Below, piece after piece: positions 22,778-36,700 of a stretch of DNA of 64,000 nucleotides. Numbering within the stretch: the first letter of the stretch is position 1; every line of letters begins with the position of its first letter. The notes under the pieces were generated by a model that was not told the origin of the DNA, ran no database searches, and worked only from the letters and a program-made list of their open reading frames with translations. The stretch comes from Acanthornis magna. Taxonomy: Eukaryota > Chordata > Aves > Passeriformes > Acanthizidae. The position numbers and the translations under genes are program-made. The stretch covers positions 9,673,001 through 9,737,000 of the forward strand of contig JAWUZG010000056.1 in assembly GCA_036785705.1 (NCBI GenBank). Direction: 5' to 3'.

Positions 22778-22817
22778 TGGTATCCTCAGCGAGGCTTTGG
22801 AGATGATGAGTCTCAAC

Positions 22818-25800
22818 CTTGTAAAAGATAAGAAAGATTTTTAGCTACATACTTAGATATCAAGCATGACTTTTTCTTGCTTGAAAGGATATAGCTGGAA
22901 TAGATTTGGCTGAGGACTGCTCAGGTCCTGGAGGTAGGCATGGGAAAGACCAAAGTCAGTAGCTTCACTCCCTAAGTGAAGCTTCTGAAGGGAAGCCACA
23001 GGAAGCCTGCTTTCTTCTCACCACAGTGCAAATCACAGCAGAGAGCTGTCTCTGGTGTGCATCCTGTTTTCTGAGTGGCTCATCTGTGACCCTGATGCCT
23101 GATTTCCAAACTGGAGTAGTTCTGTCCTCAGCTCAACACTGTGACTGTGCTTCAGGCACAGTTAGTGCTGTTCTGTGCAATTGGAAATGGCCTGGTTTGA
23201 AGTCTGCTCACCCTTCAGCTGCTGTCAAGCATGTTTTCTGAACTGTCAGTCAGGCATGATGTAGAATGTCCTCTGTTGTGACCATCGATGCCACAGAGCA
23301 TACTAGTAAACGCCCTGAAAAGTCCTGTTCTGGGTTTTTCAAGTTGTCGTTCTTAATACTGAAACTTGAGTCCAGGTCTTGGGTCTTTTCTAAAAAACAC
23401 TGCAGAGAAAACACACTGCTCTTTGGGGCTTCTCATGTGCTGTGAAAAATAAATATTTTAGCATATAAAGCATACAGTAACTAGGGAGCAAGGCAGGCCA
23501 TTGACCTCTGGACTGAGAGATGCCTGCCCTGACCTAAACCTTGCACATTTTGGCCATTCAGTGCAAGGGAGGTGTGAGAAGAGTATGTGCAGGTGACATG
23601 CAAAGCTGTATGATAAAGCAGATGCACATGGGACAACATTAAAAGTGCAAAAGCAATTTTAATGCAGATTCCCCAAGCCCACTCTTTCCAACCAGCCTGT
23701 ATTAACAACAGCAATGAAATAATGCTAGTACAGAGTCAGAACTCTCTCTGAGCTGAAATGTCACCGCAGCCCTCCACTGCTCACCAGCATGAATGGAATC
23801 ATGGCTACAAATTTACTCAGATCAATTTTATCAGCAGTTTAGTACCACAAGCTAAAGATCTCATGGAAAGATTTCAGCTGAATATCAATGAACCTGTAGT
23901 TATATCTAGTCCTAGTAAGTGAAGCATACGAAAGCTTTAAAACCACTTTCTTGCAGAAAAAAAAAAGCCAAAAGATTGGTCAGACATCAGTGTTATCAGA
24001 GATTCTGGATAAGCTTTCCCATAAGTTTGCTTTCAAACTACTTCTTATGGTCTTTTTAGTTTTGAGTAGTTGCTATTACCTCAAATTTATTTCAACAATA
24101 TTTTACTAATTTTCCTGAGGATTGCTTAGCTAACAAAGTCAACACAATCAGTGCCTTATTAGAAAGCAACTTCCCAAACCAGTGAAAAATACTGAGACCC
24201 TTTGCACTCTTGGGTTTTATATCCCTGACTGAGTCCAGCCTTACGGATCTGTAAGAAAACCCACACAGAAGTTCGTAATTTGTCTTCTGGCACTGCAGAC
24301 ATGGGTGTGGATTCTACAGCTAGCAATATCCTACTATAGACAAAAACTGAAGTTAGGCAGAAATACTATTTATGCTAAAGGCAATAAAGTAAATCATGCA
24401 AATTCTAACATTTAAACAGAGAAAAGATCTTAACACGTACCAGAAAATGTTGTCTGGCTCCCGCAAAGACTTTTTCCCCCATAATTTTAACAATAAGGCT
24501 TGCTTTAAAAGCTACTACTAATTAGAAAAGTGAATTAACATGTATTTTCCCTACCAAAATGCAATAAAATAAATTAAAATTAGCATAATTAAGCTTGTCT
24601 GGAATCCTGCTGCCTAAATAAGATTTTCAGATGACTGCTCAGTGTTTGCTCGGTTTGCAGGCACAGATACAATTACATGAAGCATGTTTAAGTCCGTGAC
24701 CGTCAGTTATCGTAAATACATAACAAAGAATGTTACTACCTAAAAACTTGCCTTCTATCTTAAGACGTCATAAATTCTTCTGATAGCTCAGATGGCATCA
24801 AAGTTAACTTCTATTCCCCCTAGTAAAAATTAATTCACACGAAAGCAATTCCTTGCCACTTTCCTATGACTGCAGTTGGAAGACTTATTGCGGTAACCCT
24901 ACCCTGCCTCTTTGCTCAGATAGGGACATGCCAGCAGTGAGCAATGGCACAAATATAGATGTGTCCTGGCTGTCCTTCAGCAGTGTGCTACTTGAGTGTC
25001 ACCAGGATGAATGTCATACACCGAGAAAAGGCTCTGAAGGTTGATTCCTGGATATGAAGTACTTAGAACAGTTAAAGAGAGCCCCGACTAAAGGCAGAGT
25101 ACCCTCTCACTTTTGGAGGTGGTATTAATAAACCCTGCAGAGTGCAGTCATTGCCTCTGGGTGTGATTTCCAAGGCTGGGGTGTTAGGCAGAGTATCATG
25201 TGTGGAATACACAAAACGTGCATCCTGTGCAAACAACTCACATGGCTGGACATGTGCTTACAGAATTGCACAACTTAATGGAAGTATCTGTTCTGTTCTT
25301 TGCAAACACTTACTGGAAAATCCTCTCTCTCAGATTAGCAGGAGCTTTTCTATGGGGTTGAGTTGGAATCATGATCATATACTAGAAAAAAAAATTAGAA
25401 TTTAGAAAATAGAAATCATACTGTTGCATATGCTTATTATGCATACACATACATCGTCACCCTGTGTGTGTATACCAGACCTCTGGAAAGCTAATTATAG
25501 TGAAGACAGTGGCCAAAGGCCCCACTAGGGAGGCTTTAATGGGAACATACCCTTCACTCTGTGCTCATTAGGGGTCGACCTGATAAAAACCAGGCTGTGT
25601 GTTACCACTGGTTATTGTGACTGCTGTAACACTTGAGCTTTTCATATCTGTTCAAACCCACAGCTGCCCTGCACAAGGCTGCTGCTTGTGAACACGCTAT
25701 TGAGCCAGCCTTGATGGCAGTAGATTTTTAAGCACGTTTGAGAACATTGTATTATATATGGCTTGAGCTCAAGGGACAGCTCAAGGGACAATGTCTATTA

Positions 25801-26690
25801 GATCTTGACACAGCTCTGCTTTTTCCTCCTTTTCCAATTATCTTCATGTCACTTCCTCGCTTTTTCTAGCAGTGCAATTGTTTGCTGTTTGGTGAGGAAT
25901 CACAAGTTAATTGCCCATGTAGGCACGATCTCATTACCACTAACAGTGCTTCTATCTGTGAGATTAGAGCAGAAGTGTTTTCACATAAGTGATGCAGCCC
26001 TTGCTGAAACGTTAACATTTATGCTGTCTGACAGAGTTGATTAATTTTTCAAACAAGAGCTGATTTTTGCTTTGTGTTAAGCTACACTATCTCGTAGGCC
26101 TCGGTTGCTTGAAAAATTAGCAGTGTCAGCTTTGCTGCCGAAGACTGGAATATAATGTTTGGTGTATAGTGAATTAAATTCTGCCTTGGACACAGGGCCC
26201 GAGTAAGAGAGCAGGGACACACAGTCATCCCACTGTTCTTTGCTCCCCTCAGTGCCCCTGAGGCAACATTTGGGCAGCCTTCATACAAAGCACGGTGACC
26301 TCGGGGCTGAGCTGGGTGTCAGAACAAGCACCATTTGGCTCTCTGTGGGCGCAGGACCCCAGGGCTCGGGTGCTGGATCAATGCAGTGTGGGGAAAGAGT
26401 GGGTTTTTGTCCGGCTTCGGAGAAAGCAACAACTCGCGGACTTTTGCGAGGACCACAGGAATGACGGCCTGGAGGAAATCCACCCCTCAGGCAGTGGCCC
26501 AAACGTGGGGCTGTGTGTGCCGTGCTCCCTGCCACCACACCTCACAGAAATAGCGGCTTGGTTCACAAAGTTTTCCCTTTCCAGTACCTGAAAGCAAACA
26601 CACAGGAAAGATGGGGCAAGACTGCTTGCAAGAGCATGTACTGGCAGGACAAGGGAGAATGGGTTCAAAATGAAAGAGAGTAGTTGTAGT
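22818..26690. other. FSD2-WHAMM divergent intergenic region
   Basis: It must contain at least one 5' non-coding exon and the promoter of FSD2, because the first coding exon is entered through an acceptor at 22819-22818. I could not place that exon. The open frames at 24853-25044, 25142-25405 and 26240-26591 show no recognisable product. No CpG island is seen next to FSD2, which fits a tissue-restricted muscle promoter. Confidence 0.5.
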
Positions 26691-26699
26691 TATGTATTG

Positions 26700-26910
26700 G
26701 GAAGAAATTCTTTATTGTTAGGATGGTGAGGGCCTGGCACAGGTTGCTCAAAGAAGGCCCAGGATGTCACATTCCTGAAGGTGCTCAAGGCCAGGCTGGA
26801 TGGAGCTCTGAGCAACCTGGCTTGGTGGAAGAAGTCCATGCCCGTCTTAGAAGGGCTGGAACACGATGTTCTGCGCGGTCCCCGCCCAAGCCATTCCATG
26901 ATCCTGTGAA
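26700..26910 (+). mobile_element. CR1 LINE 3' end, plus orientation
   Basis: The stretch follows the avian CR1 3' consensus: TTCTTTATTGTTAGGATGGTGAG, the segment with GGCACAGGTTGC, then GTGCTCAAGGCCAGGCTGGATG, CTGAGCAACCTGG, and the terminal CATTCCATGATCCTGTGA. It is a short 5'-truncated copy with no reverse transcriptase frame. Its 3' end lies about 265 bases from the WHAMM start codon, at the edge of the CpG island. Confidence 0.9.
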
Positions 26911-26929
26911 AATCGGTCTTTCCCGGGGC

Positions 26930-27174
26930 CGCCCCTCTCGCTCCTTTTACTATTGCGCTGTTTATTTTCCACGCCCGCCGTGAGGGCAGCCCTGGCCCCG
27001 CCCTTTTCCCGGCCCCGCCCCTCACTGACTCCACCCCCGCGGCATGGTCACGCCCCCTGCCGCTCCCGCCAATGGGCGCTCGAGCTGCCGCTGACGCGCC
27101 GCGGCCCCGCCCCGCGCGGCGCTCGGTTTCTGTTTCGCTCCGGGGCCCGCGGGGTCGCCGTCGCTGCTGTCGCG
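26930..27174 (+). promoter_or_regulatory. WHAMM: WHAMM CpG-island promoter
   Basis: GC-box runs (CCCCGCCC type) recur between about 26990 and 27060, and a CCAAT box sits at 27069-27073 about 100 bases before the start codon. There is no TATA box. The CpG island extends through exon 1 to about 27800, typical of a broadly expressed gene. Confidence 0.75.
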
Positions 27175-27714
27175 ATGGAGCCGCAGCCCGACAGCCTGGA
27201 GGGGTGGGTGGCCGTGCGCGACACCGCCTTCGCCGAGCCTCAGCCGCCGCCGCGGCTCCGCTTCCTCGTGGGCTGGAACGGTGCGGAGGGCGCTTTCGCG
27301 GTGACCTGCCACGGGCGGGCGGAGGCGGCGGCGCAGGCCCCGCAGAGCTGGGCCGGGCTGTTCTCCGCGCCGGCTCTGCGCGGCGTCCACCGGCAGCTGT
27401 CGGCCGTGTGCCCGCGCCTGGAGCCCGCCTTCCCCGAGCTGCCGCCCGCGCTTCCCGGCGCGGCCGCCGGCGGGCTCTGGGCCGTGCTGTTCCCTGGCGG
27501 CGCCGCGCCCGATGAGGCCGAGCTGCAGGAGCTGTGCCGGGCGCTGGAGCTCTACCTGGGCTGGGCCCTGGAGCTCTGCGGTGGCCGCGTGGTGCTGGAC
27601 GCGCTCTTCGCCGCCGACCGCTGCTGCGACGACGAGTACTTCGAGAGCCTCCACGAGCTCCGCGGGAAGGCCCTGCGCGGCCACCTGGCCCGGGCCAAGG
27701 AGGCCCTGCGGCGG
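27175..27714 (+). CDS. WHAMM: WHAMM coding exon 1 (membrane-binding N-terminus)
   Basis: It encodes residues 1-180. It is extremely GC-rich and lies inside the CpG island. The LRFLVGWN and FAVTCH motifs match mammals. It ends after two arginine codons with donor GTACGG; an open frame runs on to 27933 but leaves the family similarity at this donor. Confidence 0.94.
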
Positions 27715-30700
27715 GTACGGGCCCCGGGGCCGGGCGCGGGGCGGAGAGGCCCGGGGGCGCGGGGCTGGCCCCGAGGGGCGCGGGGGCGGGTGCTGCCGGG
27801 CCACCCCCTGCGGGCAGGAGAAGGGGCCCCTCGGTGTAGCACCATCTTCAGTGTTCGGTACTGCAGCCTAGCTCACAGGTGCACCTGTGTGAGCCTCAGC
27901 TTGGCACTCCTTGCTCCCCTGGGAGTTGCGTGATGAGCCTGGCAGCCGCCGCTGCTGCTGCTGCGGGATCTTCATCGATCAGGGCAGACTCACGTGAGCA
28001 AGGGTGACCAAGTCACTGATGTCACCGTGCTCCTAGTGTTGTCCAATGTCCAGATTTGTGCTTACACAAACACTTTTTTATTGCCTGGAAGCCACCAAGT
28101 CAACTTTCTCAGGTACTAAGTGTTATCAGTCTTGTAAGTGCACCTTTATTAAGTGGGGAATAAACCACCTCCGGGTGGGCAGTATAAGACATTGGGGCAC
28201 TTACTTAAGATGCAGGCACTCCTACAAAAACACATTGCTAAAAACATCCAGCGGTGTTGTGCAATGGATGGAACAGTAACCGAAGAGGAGAATACAATCA
28301 TGTGCTAATTTTCTAACCTCCCAGTGAAGGTCTCAGACTACATGTTTGCAGTAATGCTTATAACTGTGGGAGTCTCAGTCTTTTATTAAGACCAAACTTA
28401 GCCCTGGTCCTATAACAAATAAGTGGTTTGTATTCAAAGAAATTGTGTATAGGGTTTTGTTTTTTTTGTTTGGTTTTTTTAAAGTGTCAAATTCTGCCCT
28501 AATAACTATGAAGTAATGATGATGTTAGCACTTTCTTCCTTTGGTACCTTAAGTTTCTTCTTGCTGTGGATGTGTTCCTGAATTTTTTCCCTTCTTGTAA
28601 TCCTGAATTCAAAGAGTGGTATGTAGTAACACAGTTGCAGTTTGGACATCGGAATGTTGAAGAGTTACAGATAGTTCCGGCACACCAGTGTGTTGCTGCT
28701 GTTTCTTCCAGTATCTGTTTACATAGGTCTAATTTTCTGGCAAAGTAAGCTGAAATGTATTTTATGAAAGTGATCATGCTTTGGAGGAAAGTTGTGACAG
28801 CTCACTTCAGCCCTGTGTTTCCTAGTGCAGTATTTAACAGAAGTAACAACACTATTTTTTCAGAAAGACACTGTTTTGAAAACACAGCTTTAGTTTACAT
28901 GAACATGTACCTTGTTTTATACAAAAGTCAGTGTCTGTCACTGACTCTAACAGTTCACAGCCCAGTTAAAAATACATTCCAGTCACCACGTTCGTTTGGA
29001 AGCAGCACAAGCACATGCAGCTGTGTGGCACTTTGGGGCCTGGTGGCGAAGTACAACTTGGTGCCTCTGGCAGTTACTCTGCTATTTCCAGCCATATTTT
29101 AGATATGGCTAAACATGCTGTAGAGTGATGTTGTACTTGCAGGCCTAACAGGGACATAAATTCATTATACTGCAGTCTAGACTAGGTTATGCAAGATGCA
29201 AGGAATAGACATTAAATCAACCTGAAGTACCAGAATATCCTTTTTTCCTTTTTACATTCATGTCCTTCACTAATACTTCCCCTCTACTCACTCTGAGCAT
29301 CTTCCAGGAGCAGCATGACCCTCACTCCTTGCTTTTAGAATGGTAATGAAAAAGTCAGCTGTTGCCTTTATATTTGACTTCAGTAGTGGGGCAAAAGCAG
29401 ACTGGGAAATTGCTGCAGGTGGGCCATAGGACTGAGTGTGAGCTGCCACCAGCTCCTGGGGAGGCCTAGGGGGCTGCCACACTTATGGGATTATCAGAAA
29501 TGTTGCAGTTCAGATTCTCTTGTTCCCCTGTCTTGCCTGTGCCAGGCCTGCAGACAGGGTAGGTGGGAAATGCCCTTGAGCTGACTTTCACAGATTTTCT
29601 CTGGGGAGGTGCTTCCACATGTGGGAACTCTGCTCCTTCTGTCTAACCCAGACTCAGCTGGCAAGAGCAAAGTTGATGGTTTAATTTCAGTGCTTTCCAG
29701 TTGTGACACAACTAAGCTTATTCTTCTAATGCCTTTTCTCATTGCTGGTAGCACATACCCCCCTCCCATCCACTTCCCACTTTATGGAGCTGTAGAGCAC
29801 ACACTGTCCTTCCAGGAAGGTCTGTTTCTCAGTGGAACTTAGCTGTGTTCTTTCAGCCAGCTCACTATCCTGGCATGTTGAGCATGCCATACTCTCTGCC
29901 AGCTGGTGTCAAACAAAAATCTTTGAAGCTTTTATTGGTGCCAGTAAACAAATGCAATTGAGGGGAAATCCCCAACTTTGTATTTTGTCATAGGAAGAAA
30001 TAAATAGGGCCTAGTGTATCAGAAAGGCAGTAATTCCATGGAAGAATTATGACTTACAAAGTGTAATATCACTAGAACTGAGGATAGAATAAGTTATTAC
30101 AAATTATCCAAATGTTAAAGGAATTTAACTGCAGGATGTATCAGAAGTAAATGCCAGTCTGTTTTTTTTCTGTGCCTGAAGTCAGAAATTCTGGATCCAG
30201 AAACTCATTAGCAGGCATTTAATAATTGTGGAAGGAATGCAAGAGCTAGTTTAAGAATGCCTTGCTTGTCCTTCCAGTACACAGACTTCCTAAGATTCCC
30301 ATTTATGTTTATAAAAAGCAGCAACCAAGTCATCTGCACACAGTTATTAGAATGTGGATGCCCTAGGTAGGATGCTCCTTGCAGGTTCCTGGTGAAATAT
30401 GCAGCAATTGGTGCCTTTAACAGTGTGGTGTTGGAGGTATTTTTGTCTGGGGTTGCTGCACAATGCCTGGCACAGGCCTCCTGTGCAGTGGGAATTCTTG
30501 GCTGTGGAAGGACAGGTCCTTCCCACCAGAGCCTGGCAGCATCCAGCACACACAAATGCAAAGCAGCCGTGTCTGATTTACCTTTTATCCCACTAGGTTC
30601 TGCAGCAGCATAAAAGTGCTGACACAATGGTGGCTTTGATGAAGGTTTATGAGGAAGAAGATGAAGCTTATCAGGATTTGGTCACCATGGCAACACAATT

Positions 30701-33700
30701 CTACCAGTATTTACTGCAGCCCTTCAGAGACATGCGAGAGCTGGCGACACTGTACAAACTGGAAATCCTGGTAAGTCTGTCTTCACAAAGTGAAAGGCCA
30801 AGCTACATAGTGGGGCATCAGCTGCTCTTGTAATGGTTTAGGCTCAAATAATGTAACATTGCCTACTTCTGTCTGTACCTGCTTTTCTTTTTGCTCTGCC
30901 AAACTACCAAACATGACTGACAAATACAGAGTTAGGGCAGAGCCACTCTCAGAGGATCTCAGAGTTCATGGTAATGGCTTGACTAGAACTGCAGCTGTCT
31001 TCCCATCAGTGTCCCACTTAAAATGAGAATATCCCCAGGCTCTGCCTCCCTGGGGTTTACTCTCTGGGAGGCTGAATTTACAGCGATCTGAGTAGCCTTT
31101 GTTGTGCCACCTTCTGTGGGATTAGTTTGTGACATTGAGAATGTCATCTTCCAGGAATGCAGATGCACCAGATTAACTCAGTTGTGCTGGTAGAGCAGAA
31201 GACAGAGATCTTCCCACTCAAAGGAGTGTTCTAATTCTGCTACAACCTGCTAGAAGTGCAGATTAAAACATGTCAGTTGTCACTGCATTTACTTTGTTTT
31301 ATGTGCATCTTAAACTGGAAACACATTCTGAAAGTTATGATGCCCCTGGAGATGACAGCCATTTACTATTTTGGTTTTCCTTAAATAATGTGTTAAAATT
31401 AAACTGAGTTGTTAATGTTCTCAAAAAGAACAGAGCAGTTTTAAGTTTAGATTAAGGTGCTTGGATACTGAAAGTCTAAACCTGTGACAATAAAATGTTC
31501 AGTGTACTGTTCTGAAAATTAAAGTGGAAATTGGAAAGAATGAAAGAAACTTTGTATTAAAAAAAACTCTAAGGGATATTTAGGCTCATTTGAAATACAG
31601 TTCTTTAAAAAATATATTTGAATACTAGGCTTGTACCCATGTATACTTTGTGGACTTGAAAACATTTTTTTACGTTTCTTTTCTGTATCCCTGTTCCTGT
31701 GTGAAAGAGCTGCCAAACTGGAGAACCTGATGGTGCAATGTGCTGTCAACACATGGGGAAAAATAGAAGAGAACATTGCACAGAGAAGAGTGGGTTTGAG
31801 TTACTTTTAGTAACAACTAAAAACAATTGGGTTGGACATGATTTTTAAGACGATAGTTTAAAAATATTTTAAGAAGTAAATTAATCCAAACTTAAACGTG
31901 AGGTCAGGATTAGGGAGCAAAGATTCTGAACTGGCCTAGAGAATGAGAAATAGGCATGAGCAGTGATTCACTTTGTGACAGGTGAGGGAAGGTCGTGTTT
32001 GCCACTATGCTTGAAATGTCTCCAATTGTAGCATAGTGTGACTGCACCTCTGTGGAAACCAGGCAGTAACTGAGAATTTTGTGTCCTTGCAGAAATCTTT
32101 GCAGTATGATAATTTGGGGCCTAGAAGAGTAGCAGCTTTGCAGAAAGATGCTGAAGAATGGACTAAGCGAGCTGAGAGTGCTGTGTGCTCCATTCAGGAT
32201 ATCACTGTGAATTACTTCAAGGAAACTGTAAAGGCTCTGGCAGGTAATTGGAATGATTTACACAAAAGGTTGTGTAAATACTTAACTTAGGTGACTGAGA
32301 GCTCTTCTGATCTCTGTGCAGAACCTGAGGTTTAGGTGAGTGACCAGCTTAAGAAAGAAGTATTTTAATCACTTAAAATTTATATCTTTTAACCAATTTG
32401 GTTTACAACTTGGATTTGGCTTGCCTGAGACCTATGGCTGCAAACCTCTGCAGAAAACTCGTGGGTGCTTTTAATGCTTCATGTGCAAGCCTGAACGATA
32501 TCAGCATGTGAACAGAGTATGTTGCTGTGCAACTGTTAGGGCATGTTTCTGTGGTGCAATGAAGTATTTTATTTTATATATAAGATCGCAAATTCAACCT
32601 TGTAATCTTGTAATTTCTAAAGCTTCAGAAACCACTTAATAGGATTAGCATTTTTAATACTTCAGAAATACGCAAGGGCTGTTAGTACACTGCATTTCTC
32701 ATGTCTTACTGCCATGTTTTAATCTACAGCAATGCACAAACAGATGGAACAAGATGAGGAGAGATTCGGTAAAACCACCTGGGCATCAGCTTTGCCACGA
32801 CTAGAAAACCTGAAATATATGTTAGCAAAAGAAACCCTTCAGCATCTGAGGGCAAGAGAGTTGTGCCTGAAACAGAAGAGAACTGGCATTCAGAAGCTCG
32901 TAAGACCTTAAAAGCCTCCTTTTCTGTCACTGTTCTTTGAAGGGCTGATCAAAACCTACCTAAATGGTCATGGGAGTAGGCTTTTGAAGTCTTTGTCTAT
33001 GAAACAATTTAGGTTTTCAGCATGGTTTTAAGCTGTGGAAAATGCATGTCTGCAGTTTTTAAATTGCTTCTGCATGTTTGAGGACACTTAGCAAAGCTTA
33101 AGATAAATGCTTGTACAGTTCAAGAATCATTTGAGCATTTATGACATTAATTTTTGAAATTGTTAGTTTTAGGGCGATAAATACCAGATATTATTTTCAG
33201 AGGACACTGAAAAATAAGTATACTTATTTAATATTAATCTCTGATGCCTTCTAACTGCTGCTAGGAGTACCTGATACTTGTTTTCCAAGAGTAGTGCACT
33301 GTACCATACATAATTGTTTTCAGGAGCAGAATTGTTTGTGCAGATTATAATGAAGTCTCTCCCAGTAAACTTAAGGTAAATTTACAATTTAGGTTAATGA
33401 GGCTCTCTGCTCCTCCAAGTTTCTGCTCCAAGCCATTTTTCCAAACAACTCTGTCGTTTCCATACCAAAGCAGCTGCCAGTTAGCCCAGGCTCTTTACAG
33501 GTATTTGTGCATCCAGACATGTTTCATGTGTGCATATTTTGTTCCTAATGCTTTTTATTTTCTGTTACAGATGGAGAATCTTGGTGAACAAGAAGAAAAC
33601 TTGAGTGTAGTGGAGGAGCTGGAAATACAGTATTATGAAACACAGCTGGAATTATATAATGTACAGCTTGAAGTATTGAAACATGAAGAGATGCTGCTTA

Positions 33701-36700
33701 TTGTACAGTTGGACACTATAAAGAGACAAATTAAAGGTGAGAATAAAATGTTATTTAAACACACGGGAGTGACATAGCCTGCTGTGTTTTCACTTTAAAA
33801 ATAAAGGATGTCACTGCTTGGGTCTTGATAGTAGAAAGCATTGTTGGAAAACATTAATGCTGTGGCACCATCTGATATTTTGTCTTTTGATTAATTAGAC
33901 ACTAATTTGATAACACAAGTTTTAAAAAAAACACACTGGTTGCTCATCTTGCCAGCAGCTGTGATATGTGCATGCCCTGGTTTAGCATGGAATAGTTTAT
34001 ATTGTCAGTGCTTTATATTGTCATATGTTACTTTCATAGTTACAAGATCTATGCACAGAAACTGTGGATATCATGCACCTGCTGAAATAGGTCCTGTAAT
34101 TCATCATAATCTATTCTAATCTAACCTGTAGAAATTACAAAATACATCCTATAATGACAAAAAGAGGTGATTATAGCTGGAATGGTACCTGAATACTACT
34201 ATATGCCAGTTTAAGTGTCACTGTGAAATATTTATACCAAATTAGGCACCAGTCCTGTTCTTATTTGTGCTTATGAATTCTGTTACCATGTACACTGTGA
34301 AGTAAACATTGCTGCTGGTTGTTACATAACTAAAGCGTGGTAAATAGTAAAATAAGACACCCAGTGCTGATTAGAACAGTCTTCGTTTTCCAGGAAAACT
34401 CTAGTTGGTGAAGGTAGGAGTTAAAGCACAGGGAGACATTTGAAAGAGGAAGCAAAATAACAAATGCTAACAGCATAAATTTGATCCTGCAAAGCACCCC
34501 TGTGAGTAACGTGACATGTTTGCATAAGACTGTGAAGGACCCAGCTCTGCTCTGGAGCATTACACTTACTCATAACTAACTCACTGCCTTCAACGGCTTT
34601 TAAAATGTCATTAGCTCTTTAAATGTTTAAATAACTGTGGCAATTTTTGGTTTCTTAAAAAATGCCAAATGCCTTTTTAGAGAAACAGGATGAAGTTGTT
34701 TACTATGATACATGTGAAAATCCTGAGGAGCTCAAGGTCATTGAACAGACCATGGGACAACATTACGCTAACTTGTCAGCAATGACGATGCTGAGGCAGA
34801 AGACTAAGCAGTTGGAGACAAAGCGTGGGACTGTCTGTGCGAGGAGAGCCTACCTCAGGAACAAAAAAGTAAATGCAGTCCTGGAGATGAGCATTTTCTT
34901 CAGCTCACAACTCATGAGGGATGGACAGGAAACAATTAGGGATGTTTGGGTGGAGCGTACAAGACGATTCATGATTCGGTGTCAAGGCCTGCAAGCAGAA
35001 AGCGGGGGCAGTGTGATTTTAAGCCAGCTTTACACTCCATGGTGTGGTGCAAGTGTGTCTCTGGGTTAGAAAGAGAGCACAAACTTACCTGGGTGACCCA
35101 GGTGTTCCCCCATCAGGTAGACCTTACCAGAACCCTGTGGGGCCAGCTGGAGCTTTGCCCTAGCGGCCTTTTCCAAAGCAGCTGCAGTACAGGAGGAAGC
35201 TGGCCTTCTGTGAAGGAAGCTGCAGTGATAGGACAACACACACACTGATACTTTGCCTTTGAACAGGTGGAAGGGGAAACTTTAACAGCTGCAGTTCTCT
35301 CTCCAGCCTCAGTTCTGTGCAAAGGGCAGTTTTTCCTTTGTTTCCCATTCAGAGCAGAACACTAGGAAGAAAAAAGTTGACTCTCACGAACTTTGCCATT
35401 GAGATGAGTTTACCTTGCACCTGCAGTTCTGCTGGGGCAGAGAGCAGAGTTTAGTTTCCAGTCTGTCTGACCTGTTATCCCTCACTAGCCTGGACAAACT
35501 GGGAATGGCATTGGAAATGTCATTCCAAGAGCCATCATTGTCTCTTGCTTGCAACTGCTTCCTTGGCAGACATTTATTTTGCTTCTGTTTTCATACTTAA
35601 TTGCTGTCTATTGGTTGTATAACACTGAAGCCAAATGCCACATGATTTGCAAATGCTTGTCCAGCCATGTGGATAATCCCCCTCTGTACAGAGACAAAAA
35701 AACACTCCCAGAGAAAATATTGAAGGCTTCAGCTTCTCTGTGGCACTTGTTACTAACAGAAATTACCCTTGCTAGGTATTCATTCTGCTTCCCATACCTT
35801 TGCTTCTCTGCCTTTTTGTACTTGGGAGCTATGGCAAATAAGGGAGCGTGGGGGAAAGTAGCCTTGTATGCTAGCTGCCTTCTTACCTTCTTCCTCATGT
35901 CTTTGCATGAGCTTCTTTCTTATTTTTTTGTCTCCCTTTCTTCTTCTTTTTTTTTTTTTTTTTTTTTTAAATTTTTATTTTTAACCAAAGTGTGAGACAG
36001 AGGGATCAGGTCAGGTCTGGATATATTTTTGCTGCAGCGTGAATAAAAATATGGCTAGCTAGGAGGATAAAAGGTTCCATTTGCTTTAGCCATGAAGGAG
36101 TCCCACAGACTTCACCATCAGGGTCTCAGATCTGACACTAGTTGGGTTTAGCCATCTTTCTTGGCACTGCCAAGCACTCAGCCATGGTTGCTATTTAGTG
36201 GCCTGTGCACAGGAGTTAATGGCACAGCTGGTGCACAGGAAATGTGAACTGTCTGAGAGTTGCATGAATTCTGCTCTTCTCCCAGGATCAGTGTGAAGCG
36301 AGCCATCGGCAGAGACTGCAACAGGCGGAAGAGAGCAGAAAGCGCTTCCAGCAGCATCACAGCATACAGATAGTGAGTACCAAACAGCAGCCTTGGGGAA
36401 TCTGGCAGCTGCTTGTTTTCACACACTAAGGCTCACTTACTTGTGTTTTAATGCAGAAGAGAGACAAACAAAAAGAGGAGGAGAAAAAGAAAAAAGCTTG
36501 GATAAGCCAGGAACGTCAGAAAACACTGGAGAGGCTGAAAGCATTCAGGGAGGCAAGTATTGTGAACTAAAGTAGTCCTAAGTGATGTCAAAACACGTCA
36601 GAAAGTAGCCATAGCTCACATGTGAGCGTGGTCCGAATCAGAGACAACCATTTGGATAGCCTAAAATAGGATTATGTGCAATGAGTCAAGAGGATTAAAT

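Noticed and set aside
22778..22816. FSD2 start at the TTG codon 22816
   Set aside because: TTG is not a normal vertebrate start. The first ATG in the frame is at 22777.
26953..27174. Upstream in-frame extension of WHAMM exon 1
   Set aside because: The frame is open upstream, but it begins at a TTG, lies in the promoter, and lacks family similarity before ATG 27175, which has a strong Kozak context.
27715..27933. Continuation of the WHAMM exon 1 frame past the donor
   Set aside because: Similarity to the family stops exactly at CGG|GTACGG, and exon 2 continues the protein in phase, so this is intron.
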